Assembly (NCBI GenBank): GCA_025999115.1
Contig: BNWW01000024.1
Location: 1-34,490, forward strand
Reading direction: 5' to 3'
Source: Bacteroidia bacterium
Lineage (GTDB): Bacteria > Bacteroidota > Bacteroidia > Bacteroidales > Azobacteroidaceae
DNA length: 34,490 bases
Under the pieces are notes generated by a model. It made no database searches. It was not told the DNA's origin and saw nothing but the letters and a program-made list of their open reading frames with translations. Positions 16,323 to 25,037 of the stretch are shown here, in pieces; positions within the stretch are counted from its first letter, which is position 1, and each line of letters starts with the position of its first letter. Both the position numbers and the translations under genes were made by a program.

Positions 16323-17632
16323 TGTAATTTTTCGTACAAATATACAATATTTTTAATATGTTCATCCATTAAAATTACTTTTTGAGGTGCATTTTCCGCC
16401 ATCTTCCGTCTTTCGTCCGGATGATCAATCATCCATCGCATCGCAATTTTCAAAGCTTCTATTTGATTCGGTTCTATTAATAAACCGTTTTTCTTGTCTT
16501 CGATTTGCATTTCTGCACCGCCGCAACGGGTGGCGATAACCGGTTTACCTTGCAATAAGGCTTCGCTAATATCCAATCCGAAAATCTCCAAACAGATCGC
16601 CGGATGCACCAGAATATCAAAACTTTCAATCAGTTTGGAAACTTCATCCGGTTGGATTTTTCCGTGGAAAATAATACGGGGATGATTTTTGTATTTTTTT
16701 TGCAATTTTTGTGCATATTCGCCTTGTATATTACCAATTAAATGCAACTCCGTGTCATTTCCGCGCAGGCGGGAATCTTCTGCCGATTTCACAAATGCTT
16801 TCAACAGGAGATGAATACCTTTGATGTAGGCAATGCGGCCGACATAAAAGAATTTTAAACCCACAATCTCCACATTGTTCAGGGGGTTGCGGCTTTCGCC
16901 GCAATGACGGCCAGGCAGAGCGGGGATTCCGTGCGGAACAATTTCTATTTTTTTCTGCGGCAATCCGTTCAAAACCATATTTTCGGCAATAGCATACGAA
17001 GGCGCAATCATTTTACCGGTATTTTCAACAATCGCATTCCACTCTTTTCGTTTATTTTCGATGTATAAATTCGTATTTAAAACCGGCGTAACAAAATAGA
17101 TAAAAGGCAATTGGGATAACCGGTTGCCTATTTTCAAACGAAACGATAGCGGCAATATTTTTAGCAGTGGATAGAAAAATTCGCCGAATCGCGTATTTCG
17201 CAACACACAGCGCATGCAATTTTGATGATTAACCGGAATTTTACAAATTTCGTCTTTATAATTCATCAATGTTCCTGCCGGACAAACAATGCCGCCGTGG
17301 TGAGCCGTAATAACCGTTGGGATATTCAATTCTTTGCCGATTTTGGACAACATTGCTTTTTCGGCGTGAATATGAATAATATCCGGATTAATCTGCCGGA
17401 TAAGTAATTTGATTATGTTTTCGTCTTTTGGGTATATTTCGTAAAGGTCTATGCCTTTGTAATTTTGTTTTTGAAAGGGAGATTGCGGGTCAAGCCCGCA
17501 ATGACGGGTAAAAGAAATAACCGTAATATCCAAGTTTTGCCGAATCATTTCATCCACTACGTTTTTGACATAGACTTGCCCTCCACCGTAAGTGGAAAAA
17601 AAATCACCATTTGCTATTTGTAAGATTTTCAT
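16307..17632 (-). CDS. GT4 glycosyltransferase with three repeat-encoded insertions
   Basis: N-terminal GT-B start with GGGQVYVKNVVDEM, cysteine cluster (CPAG... CKIPVNHQNCMRCVL, about residues 115-145), FYVGRIAYIKGIHLLLKAF, and the donor site LEIFGLDISEALLQGKPVIATR. Three short palindromes are read through: residues about 43-51 (RHCGLDPQS), 242-249 (CGESRNPL) and 286-293 (DSRLRGND). They fall in surface positions: after the first beta strands, before the interdomain strand, and after helix 'LLLKAFVK'. At 441 residues it is longer than its neighbours for this reason. The frame is intact and function is likely kept. Confidence 0.88.
   Translation of the reverse strand: MKILQIANGDFFSTYGGGQVYVKNVVDEMIRQNLDITVISFTRHCGLDPQSPFQKQNYKGIDLYEIYPKDENIIKLLIRQINPDIIHIHAEKAMLSKIGKELNIPTVITAHHGGIVCPAGTLMNYKDEICKIPVNHQNCMRCVLRNTRFGEFFYPLLKILPLSFRLKIGNRLSQLPFIYFVTPVLNTNLYIENKRKEWNAIVENTGKMIAPSYAIAENMVLNGLPQKKIEIVPHGIPALPGRHCGESRNPLNNVEIVGLKFFYVGRIAYIKGIHLLLKAFVKSAEDSRLRGNDTELHLIGNIQGEYAQKLQKKYKNHPRIIFHGKIQPDEVSKLIESFDILVHPAICLEIFGLDISEALLQGKPVIATRCGGAEMQIEDKKNGLLIEPNQIEALKIAMRWMIDHPDERRKMAENAPQKVILMDEHIKNIVYLYEKLQCKNV
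16754..16777. repeat. Half palindromic element in a GT4 gene
   Basis: GTCATTTCCGCGCAGGCGGG then AATC; single hairpin, read on the minus strand as DSRLRGND. Confidence 0.75.
16885..16908. repeat. Half palindromic element in a GT4 gene
   Basis: GGTTGCGGCTTTCGCCGCAA then TGAC; nearly identical to the right arm of the carAB element at 2928-2998. Read on the minus strand as RHCGESRNP. Confidence 0.8.
17480..17505. repeat. Half palindromic element in a GT4 gene
   Basis: AGATTGCGGGTCAAGCCCGC then AATGAC; nearly identical to the right arms of the elements at 12080-12151 and 29777-29841. Read on the minus strand as RHCGLDPQS. Confidence 0.8.
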
Positions 17633-17638
17633 AAATTA

Positions 17639-18535
17639 TTATTTTCCACTCATCTTTTGTAATAAAAGCAACCGCAAAGTCCGGAAAAAATTCCCGTTAT
17701 TTGTGATAAAAATACTGATGTTATATTCCCGAGCCGTTCGTAATACTTTCATTAATAACGAAATACCGCCTTTTTTCGTCAATTGAATGATCAAAGGCAA
17801 AATGGCTGTACAAGCATATCCGGCTTGATGTTCTTTCAGGAAAAAATTTCTACGCACGGCTACCTCGTAACGGCAAAACATTGCTTCTAACGATTGATTG
17901 CCGTCGCAACTACCGGCTCTGGCCGTAATACAATACAGCACCGTATCTGATTTTTCTATTTTTTGTGCATAATATCCCGTTTGCATGGAAAACATCACAT
18001 CGTTTCCTACCGGAGTTTCGTCAAACCGGATCGCGTGCGATTGAATTAAATCATGTCGAATTATTTTTCCCCAAGGTACATAATAAAAATAACGGAAATA
18101 GTCGCTTCCCCGGTCTAAAACACCATTAAAATACGCATGGCGCATCGAAGCTTGCAAAGTATCGGAATCGACGCTGCATGATTTGAAAAATATCAAATCG
18201 GAAGCGGAATCCTTGTATTGTTCCAAAATCTCATTTACATTTTCCGTGAAAAAATCGTCCGCATCGGCAAAGAGAATCCATTTTCCTTTTGCCGCTTTCA
18301 AGCCTTGATTACGGGCATAGCCGCCGCCTTTTCCTTCATGAGTGAATATTAACTCGACATCTTTTCTTTGGAGCGACGGAAAATCGAACGGTTGCTTGTT
18401 TGTCCAATCGCTGTGATCGTCCGCAACGATAATCTGGACATCGTCCCGTTGAGGAATCGACGCGATGCACCGCTCCAATAATTCGGGTATATCTTTGTGA
18501 GGTATAATGATTGTATAATTAATTGCCTGATTCAT
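17639..18535 (-). CDS. GT2 glycosyltransferase
   Basis: GT-A fold: YTIIIPHKDIPELLERCIAS, VADDHSDW and the metal site FADADDFF near residue 93. GGGYARNQGLKAAKGKWILF is the standard GT2 helix before that site. The C-terminus is hydrophobic (FFRTLRLLLLQKMSG). Overlaps the acyltransferase gene stop by 4 bases and is followed 6 bases later by the GT4 with three insertions. Confidence 0.88.
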   Translation of the reverse strand: MNQAINYTIIIPHKDIPELLERCIASIPQRDDVQIIVADDHSDWTNKQPFDFPSLQRKDVELIFTHEGKGGGYARNQGLKAAKGKWILFADADDFFTENVNEILEQYKDSASDLIFFKSCSVDSDTLQASMRHAYFNGVLDRGSDYFRYFYYVPWGKIIRHDLIQSHAIRFDETPVGNDVMFSMQTGYYAQKIEKSDTVLYCITARAGSCDGNQSLEAMFCRYEVAVRRNFFLKEHQAGYACTAILPLIIQLTKKGGISLLMKVLRTAREYNISIFITNNGNFFRTLRLLLLQKMSGK

Positions 18536-19488
18536 TTGTTTTTATGTAAAATTTTCGGAAAGATACGATAAAAAACTTCGGCGGCCACAATCGCAAGCCC
18601 TAAATTAATCAATACATGAATGCCTACCCACTCCTGCGTATAGCGTTCAAAAAATAAATCACTAAGCGGGCGGCTCACTTCCATCATTGGCAATTGTATG
18701 GCAAAGATTGTCAACGAATTACGTCCGATATAGGCCAATATTCGATTTAAATATTTGATTTTTTCCAAACAAGCGGCTAAATGAATTAGCATCCACGAGC
18801 CGAAAACAGCGATTAAAAACGAAAATAAAATCGTTATTATTTTGAAATCAATCGCATTACGAATCAAGAACAGACCATAAAATCCAACCAAACTGATGAT
18901 GAAAAGACCGGTTTTTTGAATTTTGGAAAACCGGGATAAGTATTTGTTTTCGTATTTTGATAAAAATAAATACCCCAGCGCATAATATACAAAATATTGC
19001 AAGGCTTCATTCAAGTAAAAATAATTAAGAACCGGCCAATAGCGAGCTATAAAAAACAAACTCAAGGTCAGCGTAATCAATACATAGGGATTTTTGATTT
19101 TGGAGAAAAAATAAAACAAGGTCGAAACAATAAACAAGGTAATCAAAAACCATAGCGGAGAGGAAATGACGCCTTTCCAAGGAATAATTTTGAAAATGAT
19201 CTTGTAATCACACGGATTTTTGAAAACAAATCCCCATGTCAGGTAAAACAAATAAATCAAAACCGAAAAAAGCAAATAAGGATAAATCAGGCGTTTCAAA
19301 TTTGCGTTGCATAGTTCGCCGAACCTGTCTTGTTGCCTGAAAAACACACCGGAAACGATGAAAAAAAACGGCATGTGGAAAGCATAAATCAAATCGAAAG
19401 CGGAACATTTATCGGTATGTCCCCAAATAACCAAGAGGATTCCTAATCCTTTGGCTATATCGTAGAGTATGTTTCGTTGTGCGGACAT
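18532..19488 (-). CDS. Acyltransferase family 3 membrane protein
   Basis: Integral membrane O-acyltransferase (PF01757), about ten hydrophobic segments. N-terminal DIAKGLGILLVIWGHTDKCS carries the conserved His of the family. FDLIYAFHMPFFFIVSGVFF is the second conserved block (family pattern h.pff.f.sGf.f). Members O-acetylate or otherwise acylate sugars of surface glycans, taking the acyl group across the membrane. Near the end, IGRNSLTIFAIQLPMMEVS matches the family pattern G..S..iY..H, with Gln in place of the usual His. Confidence 0.88.
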   Translation of the reverse strand: MSAQRNILYDIAKGLGILLVIWGHTDKCSAFDLIYAFHMPFFFIVSGVFFRQQDRFGELCNANLKRLIYPYLLFSVLIYLFYLTWGFVFKNPCDYKIIFKIIPWKGVISSPLWFLITLFIVSTLFYFFSKIKNPYVLITLTLSLFFIARYWPVLNYFYLNEALQYFVYYALGYLFLSKYENKYLSRFSKIQKTGLFIISLVGFYGLFLIRNAIDFKIITILFSFLIAVFGSWMLIHLAACLEKIKYLNRILAYIGRNSLTIFAIQLPMMEVSRPLSDLFFERYTQEWVGIHVLINLGLAIVAAEVFYRIFPKILHKNK

Positions 19489-19493
19489 ATTAC

Positions 19494-20483
19494 TTAGTAT
19501 TTCAACACAATACTTAACAGGGGATGCAATATTAAATACAATATTTTATTGAAACTACCCCGATACAATATATTTTGAATAAAACTTAGCTTATAACCGG
19601 CTGTTGTCGCCAAACTTTTCAATTCAACGGCATCTTGTTTTCGCTGATGAAAAAAGGTATATTTCAATAATTCATTTAATTCTCTTTTGAGTGCAATATC
19701 CCGTACATTTGCGGATAAGCGGTAGGTTTTAATAATGAATACAATTAAGCGGTAATATCCTAAATTATATAAATATCGTTTTTCTTTATTCTGAGTAAAC
19801 GATAAGGACTCTTTACGAATACGATAGGCTGTGGAAACTACAGGCAGATGATAGAATCGTCCTCGTGCATACATGGCTACAAATATTGAAAAATCGCTGC
19901 AATTTCGTTCGGAAAAAAACAGGGCGGGATGTTTGGTCGCCGCATCCATATAATATACTTTTCGGAACATACAAGAAGAAAAACGACATCCCGAATCTCT
20001 TTTTAAAATCAGCATTTCAATACATTCAATGCCTTGTTTGAATCGTTCTATTTCGTTTTGGGTAATTTTACTTTCATTTTTCGTATCGTTAAAATCACGT
20101 ATGTTTAGCCAATCGGTATGTACCAGAGATACATCTGAAAATTTTTCTAATATTTCATATTGATACTGTAATTTATATTCGTCTATCCAATAATCATCGC
20201 CATCACACCATGCAATGTATTGACCTTGAGCTTGTTGGATGACGGCAAAGTTATTATCTCCCACACCCACATTTTTATCATGTAAAACCAATTTTATTTT
20301 ATCCGGATATTTTTCTTGATAGGACAGGCAAACTTGCCGCGTGTGATCACTGCTTGCATCGTCGCCGATAATAATCTCAAAAGGGAATGTTGTTTTTTGC
20401 ATTAAAACACTCTCTATTGTTTGTGGGATATAATCTTCTACATTATAAGTTGTGATACATACGCTAACCAGAATATCCATCAT
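19494..20483 (-). CDS. GT2 glycosyltransferase
   Basis: GT-A fold: ILVSVCITTYNVEDYIPQTI, IIGDDASSDHT and WCDGDDYW (metal site, near residue 93). This 'TYN...I..ai.SvL.Q' subtype is frequent in Bacteroidota capsule loci. C-terminal residues (from about 290) contain a short hydrophobic segment (LYLILHPLLSIVL). The start ATG follows directly the stop of the preceding truncated GT10-like gene, with a second ATG next to it. Confidence 0.88.
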   Translation of the reverse strand: MMDILVSVCITTYNVEDYIPQTIESVLMQKTTFPFEIIIGDDASSDHTRQVCLSYQEKYPDKIKLVLHDKNVGVGDNNFAVIQQAQGQYIAWCDGDDYWIDEYKLQYQYEILEKFSDVSLVHTDWLNIRDFNDTKNESKITQNEIERFKQGIECIEMLILKRDSGCRFSSCMFRKVYYMDAATKHPALFFSERNCSDFSIFVAMYARGRFYHLPVVSTAYRIRKESLSFTQNKEKRYLYNLGYYRLIVFIIKTYRLSANVRDIALKRELNELLKYTFFHQRKQDAVELKSLATTAGYKLSFIQNILYRGSFNKILYLILHPLLSIVLKY

Positions 20484-21077
20484 TTATGCTAATAATTGTT
20501 TTAATTTATTTTCAAACTCATCTAATATATGTGAAATATATTCAGCCGCCGAGGGAAGTAAACGCGTCTGTAAATATCCTAATTTGTCATTTGCATATCG
20601 AACTTTTAATTCGTCGGTATTATTCAATAACTTTCCCCCACAGCGAATTTTGTCAATGCCGGACAACGCGTTATATATTTCTTGGCGTAAACCATTGGGG
20701 TCGTGGCTACTAATCAGGGCGCAAAATTGTGTTTTCTTTTTCAAATCATCCAACGGAAATGAGAGGAAATTACACCATTGTTTGATTTCTTCCTTTTTAT
20801 AATACGGTTTAATAAAGTAAAATATCCAATTGGGAAATCTCAAATAATTATCAGCTATTTGATGATCAAATCCTAATCCTAAATCAATCCCCGAATGCAA
20901 ACCATAATCTTCATATTTTTTAAAATAAAAACCGGCTTCATTTCGATGGATATTTTCACCGGTATAAAAAATTTTAACATGGCTCCAATTGTAAAAACGA
21001 ATATTGGAATATTTAACTTTTTGATGCTGTTTCCAATAATTATTTAAAAATTTCAAAAAATTAATTATCTTATTCAT
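20484..21077 (-). CDS. GT10 (alpha-1,3-fucosyltransferase)-like protein lacking its C-terminal half
   Basis: Residues 1-170 match the N-terminal lobe of bacterial GT10 enzymes: FYTGEN (37-42), then D..LGFD and NYLRFPNWIFYFI (77-89), FCALISSHD (118-126), and the IDKIRCGGKLLNNTDE block (141-156), followed by DKLGYLQ. In complete enzymes (about 320-350 residues) the next part holds the GDP-fucose site (FENS...GYVTEK...PIYWG). Here it is missing and only a 27-residue helical tail follows (LPSAAEYISHILDEFENKL). The frame is clean and the next gene begins at once, so the loss looks like a tidy deletion. It is probably inactive as a fucosyltransferase. Not excluded: a stand-alone short relative. Confidence 0.65.
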   Translation of the reverse strand: MNKIINFLKFLNNYWKQHQKVKYSNIRFYNWSHVKIFYTGENIHRNEAGFYFKKYEDYGLHSGIDLGLGFDHQIADNYLRFPNWIFYFIKPYYKKEEIKQWCNFLSFPLDDLKKKTQFCALISSHDPNGLRQEIYNALSGIDKIRCGGKLLNNTDELKVRYANDKLGYLQTRLLPSAAEYISHILDEFENKLKQLLA

Positions 21078-21084
21078 ATTGCCG

Positions 21085-22311
21085 TCAACTCATTTTCATA
21101 TATAATTTTTCTAATTTATCCCCTAAACGATGGATGGAATAGTTCTCGCTAACAAAATTTCTTGCCGCATCTCCCATTTTTAACCGAATATCTTCATTTT
21201 GATAAAGGTATTCGATTTTATCGGCAAAAGCGTTGATGCTATTTTCTTCCATCACAAAACCGGTAATATTAGGGAGTATTCCTTCCTGCATTCCGCCTAC
21301 ATCAGGTATCAGAACCGGAAGTTTCATGGCTTGCGCTTCTTGAATCACTAAACCTTGTGTTTCGGCTCGTCCGTCGGAATCGTAAATTCCCGGATATAAA
21401 AATACATCCGAGTTATTCATGACCGGAATCAAATTTTCTTGAGTTATGCTTTCGATTAATTGTACCGATTGTTCTAAGCGGTATGTTTGAATGCTTTCGG
21501 TAATCGTATCATGTAATTCCCCGCTTCCTATAATGATACAATTGAATTTAATATTTCGATTTTTCAATTCATTGCAAATTTCGACTACTCTGTTGGGACC
21601 TTTCAGCGCCATCAATCGTCCGATGAAAAGAATCCGGATACCCTCGATTGTTTTATTCTTGGAGGATAATACCTGAAATAAATGAATGTTTAATCCAACC
21701 GGTAATTTATAGATTTTTTCTATTGGACAATCCAAATCAATCAGTTGTTTCATAGAAAACGTTGAATTTACGGTAAATAGATCTCCTGTTTTGAATAGAG
21801 AAGTATAACATTCATGTTTTAGAAAAGGTTTATGAATATCATATCCATGAAAAGTCGTAATTAATTTTGCTTTCGGCAGTAGTCCCCACTGTTTTAGTTG
21901 AGCGATGGCCGCTCCGGTATGTCCGAAATGAGCGTGTATAATATCAAAATCGTTAGAACGTAATTCGTTGGCTAATAACAGTAATTTTGTATCTAAGGAT
22001 TGATGTTCTTTCAATTTTACCTTTAAAATATAGGATAAAACGCCCCAACAGAGTTTTGGGGAAGAAAATAGGAAATGCAAAATGATACCGAAGAGTTCTC
22101 TTTTTGATTGAACATCCCGAATATAATTTGTTTTGTCTATTAATTTAGAATCAATTACGCATTGATGATAAGGGGGCGGTATGTTATATAAAGAATAGAT
22201 GGACAGGTTGTGTTCTCTCTCCATCATATCAATGATTTGATTGACAATGAACGTTTGAGATAAAACCGGAAACGCATGCAGGATATAGGCAATATCTAAT
22301 TTTTGTTCCAT
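21085..22311 (-). CDS. GT4 glycosyltransferase (WcaL/colanic-acid type)
   Basis: N-terminus IAYILHAFPVLSQTFIVNQI is characteristic of GT4 enzymes of the colanic-acid WcaL group ('FP..SETFI..QI'). Then IHAHFGHTGAAIAQL, TTFHGYDIHK, ILFIGRLMALKGPNRVVEIC, and the donor site DSDGRAETQGLVIQEAQAMK, with E-x7-E. WcaL-like enzymes add a galactose late in colanic acid synthesis, but the specificity is not transferable from sequence. Overlaps the preceding GT2 gene by 16 bases. Confidence 0.88.
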   Translation of the reverse strand: MEQKLDIAYILHAFPVLSQTFIVNQIIDMMEREHNLSIYSLYNIPPPYHQCVIDSKLIDKTNYIRDVQSKRELFGIILHFLFSSPKLCWGVLSYILKVKLKEHQSLDTKLLLLANELRSNDFDIIHAHFGHTGAAIAQLKQWGLLPKAKLITTFHGYDIHKPFLKHECYTSLFKTGDLFTVNSTFSMKQLIDLDCPIEKIYKLPVGLNIHLFQVLSSKNKTIEGIRILFIGRLMALKGPNRVVEICNELKNRNIKFNCIIIGSGELHDTITESIQTYRLEQSVQLIESITQENLIPVMNNSDVFLYPGIYDSDGRAETQGLVIQEAQAMKLPVLIPDVGGMQEGILPNITGFVMEENSINAFADKIEYLYQNEDIRLKMGDAARNFVSENYSIHRLGDKLEKLYMKMS

Positions 22312-23129
22312 TTAAAAGTAACGCAAAGAAGATGATACATCAGATTTATTTTGACAATACAATAGGCGATCCATTTTCTTATGCCTTTCCCATGAAAATA
22401 ATTATCGACTAAATTGTCTATTTTTAGATTATGATACAATTGTAAGGTATCATAATCTTTTTGAATGCGTTGGGGTAATAATACATCCATTGCTTTTTTC
22501 CTTTCCGTCCAATGAATGGGATTTTGCAATGATTCTCCCGCAGGAACAACACAAGAAATATTCATATTAAGATATTGAGTCGTGCAATTTTCAAAAATAA
22601 TCTTTTGAACAAAAAAATACCAATCACTGATTACATGATATTGCTCATCGTATAAGGACGATTCAAATAATTTTTTTTTAATGAAAGTAGCGGGATGCAG
22701 TATCGAAGATGCATAAAAATTACGCATACTGAGTTGAGAAGATATTAATATGTTCGATCTTATTTTTTTGTCATTATCTACATTAAAGGCGTTGCCGTAA
22801 ATAACATCCGCATCAGACATTTTTGCTGCTGCATTTTGCAGTACCGTATCTTTATACAAGAAATCCCCACTATTCAAAAACAAACAATATTCCCCTTTCG
22901 CTTGAAGTATCCCTTTGTTCATGGCATTATAAATGCCTTTATCCGGCTCGCTAATCCAATAAGTGATTCTATCTGCATACGCTTCGATCACATCAACGCT
23001 TCCATCGGTAGAACCTCCATCAATTATAATATACTCAAAGTCAGTGAAAGACTGAGAAATAACGCTTTCGATGGTTTTTTGTAAACCCTCGGCATTATTG
23101 AAATTGATTGTTATAATGGATAGCTTCAT
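22296..23129 (-). CDS. GT2 glycosyltransferase
   Basis: The start is set at ATG 23127-23129 (MKLSIITINFNNAEGLQKTI), because residues before it are not family-like. IIDGGSTDGS, the YWISEPDKGIYNAMNKGILQ block and FLNSGDF (metal site) show the GT2 subgroup related to WcaA-type enzymes, where 'SEpDkGiYDAmNKGi' is a hallmark. First polysaccharide gene after the hipBA interruption, 69 bases beyond the hipA stop, so it may depend on read-through from hipBA. Confidence 0.88.
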   Translation of the reverse strand: MKLSIITINFNNAEGLQKTIESVISQSFTDFEYIIIDGGSTDGSVDVIEAYADRITYWISEPDKGIYNAMNKGILQAKGEYCLFLNSGDFLYKDTVLQNAAAKMSDADVIYGNAFNVDNDKKIRSNILISSQLSMRNFYASSILHPATFIKKKLFESSLYDEQYHVISDWYFFVQKIIFENCTTQYLNMNISCVVPAGESLQNPIHWTERKKAMDVLLPQRIQKDYDTLQLYHNLKIDNLVDNYFHGKGIRKWIAYCIVKINLMYHLLCVTFKWNKN

Positions 23130-23198
23130 AAATAATATTTGACTAAAATTAACCAAAAAACATCCTCCGCAATATGAGATGATACATAATATTTCATA

Positions 23199-24485
23199 TT
23201 ATTTTTTTATTATTGTTCTATTAGGCAATACTTCACCTATTATCTGCGTTTTTTCTTTACTGTAATTATATCTTTCCGCATAAGAAACAAATTCTGAAAC
23301 TACATTTAGAACATCTTTCAAAATTTTTTCAGCGTTTTTTATTCCAACTTTTTCAGCGATTGTCAATAGATCTTTATGGATAATATTTTCTGTTTTCCCG
23401 TTCACTTTGATATTGTGCTTTCTCAACCAATAACTATTCGGGTCGTAAGAGAAAATCAAATCGTAGGCAGGTGCAAGTTTCCATTTGCTGTTTTGGTAAA
23501 TGAACGTAAAGTTTTTAGTGTGGTCGTCGTGGTTAAACGCAACTACATTGAAAGCCATTCTTCTGAAAAGTTGTTCCTTGTCCTTATAATCGGTTTGCAA
23601 CAGATTCAAAACTCTAAAAATATCTTCATAATCAATTAGATACGGTTGCCGAAAATCAACACCTGTCAATGCACAAAGCGACTGAATATGAATTTTTTCG
23701 CCATTCGGCCGGTCAAATCTTTCAGTCATAAAATGACTTCTTCCGTTTTCCCTAAAAAGTTGACACTCGGTCTTCTCAATCCCGCAATCAACAGCCATTT
23801 TGTGATAAATAAATTCTAAAATTCCGCATTCATTCGGCTCTATTTCTTGTCCGTTTTTCAACCCATCGAACTTGATAAGATAATATTTGAAATTGCCTTT
23901 ATGCAAAATATCGCCGGCTTTGATTTCCTGTGTTTTTTCATTAATAGCAATCAACGCTTTTGCTCTTGCACCGCCAACAGATGATCCAATACGCAACAGG
24001 GTAGAAAGAGATTGATGGTAATCGTTGAGCGGCACGCTTTCGTATTCCCGTTTGAAGTAAATTTTATTGGCAACTTCCAATAAATCGGAAATATCAATGC
24101 GTGTATCATGCAGTTTTCCCTTGATTGCAGGCTCATATTCCAACGCACCCATTCCACGATTACCTACATAACAAAGTTTTTCCAATGAATTTAGTATTTG
24201 TTGAGAAATGTTGCTTTGTTGCAACCATTCCAAAAACATTTTATTTCCGAAATCGTCCGGCAAACTGTCGGCAAGCATCGGCGGCAATCCTTTGAAAGTA
24301 TCAAAATTGTAAGTGCGTTTATCAAATTCAAAAACCTTGTTTTCTAAAGGCAAAAGTAGAGGTGAAAGCAATACGTCCGTTTTCAAAAAATCGGGGTGGT
24401 ATTGAAAATAGATTTTATCGGCTGTTTCGTCATAATCGCAAACACCGACAAGTTGTCCTTGATATTTTACTCTTAAACTGTTCAT
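23199..24485 (-). CDS. hipA: HipA-like toxin (Ser/Thr kinase of a type II toxin-antitoxin pair)
   Basis: HipA kinases phosphorylate a translation factor (glutamyl-tRNA synthetase for E. coli HipA) and induce dormancy. Seen here: N-terminal HipA_N domain with LPPMLADSLPDDFGNKMF, the SSVGGARAK loop (near residue 168; in E. coli HipA this loop holds the autophosphorylated Ser), TERFDR, the catalytic loop NHDDHTKN (near 318-325) and the metal-binding APAYDL. At 428 residues it is full length with no missing key residue. Overlaps hipB by 4 bases (ATGA). It lies within the glycosyltransferase operon, same strand, but unrelated in function. Confidence 0.92.
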   Translation of the reverse strand: MNSLRVKYQGQLVGVCDYDETADKIYFQYHPDFLKTDVLLSPLLLPLENKVFEFDKRTYNFDTFKGLPPMLADSLPDDFGNKMFLEWLQQSNISQQILNSLEKLCYVGNRGMGALEYEPAIKGKLHDTRIDISDLLEVANKIYFKREYESVPLNDYHQSLSTLLRIGSSVGGARAKALIAINEKTQEIKAGDILHKGNFKYYLIKFDGLKNGQEIEPNECGILEFIYHKMAVDCGIEKTECQLFRENGRSHFMTERFDRPNGEKIHIQSLCALTGVDFRQPYLIDYEDIFRVLNLLQTDYKDKEQLFRRMAFNVVAFNHDDHTKNFTFIYQNSKWKLAPAYDLIFSYDPNSYWLRKHNIKVNGKTENIIHKDLLTIAEKVGIKNAEKILKDVLNVVSEFVSYAERYNYSKEKTQIIGEVLPNRTIIKK

Positions 24486-24811
24486 TTTTTGACTCTTGCG
24501 CGAGTTGTTTTTATTTTGCCGATTTTTTGCTCTATTTCATATTTCTGCATTGGCGTAAGTTCGGGTATTTTATAAACATCTAAAATTTGTTCCAACAGAT
24601 TGAATTTTCGGGAAATAGCAATCAATGTCGTCAATGATGTTTTACCGGTGCGTTCAATTTTTGAAAGTTGATCTTTGGAAATGCCAATATTGTCAGCCAA
24701 TTCCTGCTGCGTGAGATTATCGTTTATTCTTCTCTGTTTCAAGTATTTTCCTATTTCAGACAAGATTTCCGAATCGGTTTTTATATAGGTTGAATTTAGT
24801 ATATTGAGCAT
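24482..24811 (-). CDS. hipB: HipB-like XRE-family antitoxin
   Basis: A 109-residue protein with an HTH_3 domain: IGKYLKQRRINDNLTQQELA, then DNIGISKDQLSKIERTGKTS. Antitoxins of this kind bind HipA and repress their own operon. Directly upstream of hipA with overlapping stop and start. It has its own promoter and a palindrome across it. The C-terminal tail (KIKTTRARVKK) is basic and probably flexible. Confidence 0.9.
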   Translation of the reverse strand: MLNILNSTYIKTDSEILSEIGKYLKQRRINDNLTQQELADNIGISKDQLSKIERTGKTSLTTLIAISRKFNLLEQILDVYKIPELTPMQKYEIEQKIGKIKTTRARVKK

Positions 24812-24832
24812 AAATTTTCCATTTTAATTATG

Positions 24833-24863
24833 CAAATATACATATTTATTTTTAATTTCACAA
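24833..24863 (-). promoter_or_regulatory. hipBA promoter with overlapping palindrome
   Basis: Minus-strand TATATTTG (24833-24840) fits the -7 consensus TAnnTTTG; TTGT lies 19 bases upstream (24860-24863). A palindrome AAATAT-GT-ATATTT (plus-strand 24834-24847) covers the -7 element and is a plausible HipB operator. The leader would be about 15 bases. Confidence 0.55.
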
Positions 24864-24886
24864 GATAAGTAGTAAAAAGTTCATAT

Positions 24887-25037
24887 TTAACTCACAAGAA
24901 AATTGAAAAACACTGCAAGAAGGTCATCTTTGGTAAAATTGTCCCATTTGTTATTCAACGACATCTGATGCTGACTCGTCCATTTTTCCGATGGAGAATT
25001 ATGAATAGTACAAGTCATAAGCGGGTGCTAATTTCCA
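24887..25037 (-). pseudogene. Scar of a second hipA gene
   Basis: Minus strand reads WKLAPAYDLYYS, matching WKLAPAYDLIFS of the intact HipA 1.7 kb away. A 2-base loss shifts the frame, after which HNSPSEKWTSQHQMSLNNKW and DNFTKDDLLAV continue in the pattern of the HipA region after the metal motif. It ends at TAA 24887-24889. Only about 50 codons of the C-terminal kinase lobe remain. The scar overlaps the last codons of the upstream GT4 gene. It indicates that two hipA copies existed here, or that one hipBA inserted beside another. Confidence 0.7.

Noticed and set aside
2928..17505. CRISPR array or tandem repeat
   Set aside because: The repeated units are kilobases apart, differ in length and lie inside genes; no spacer structure and no cas genes.
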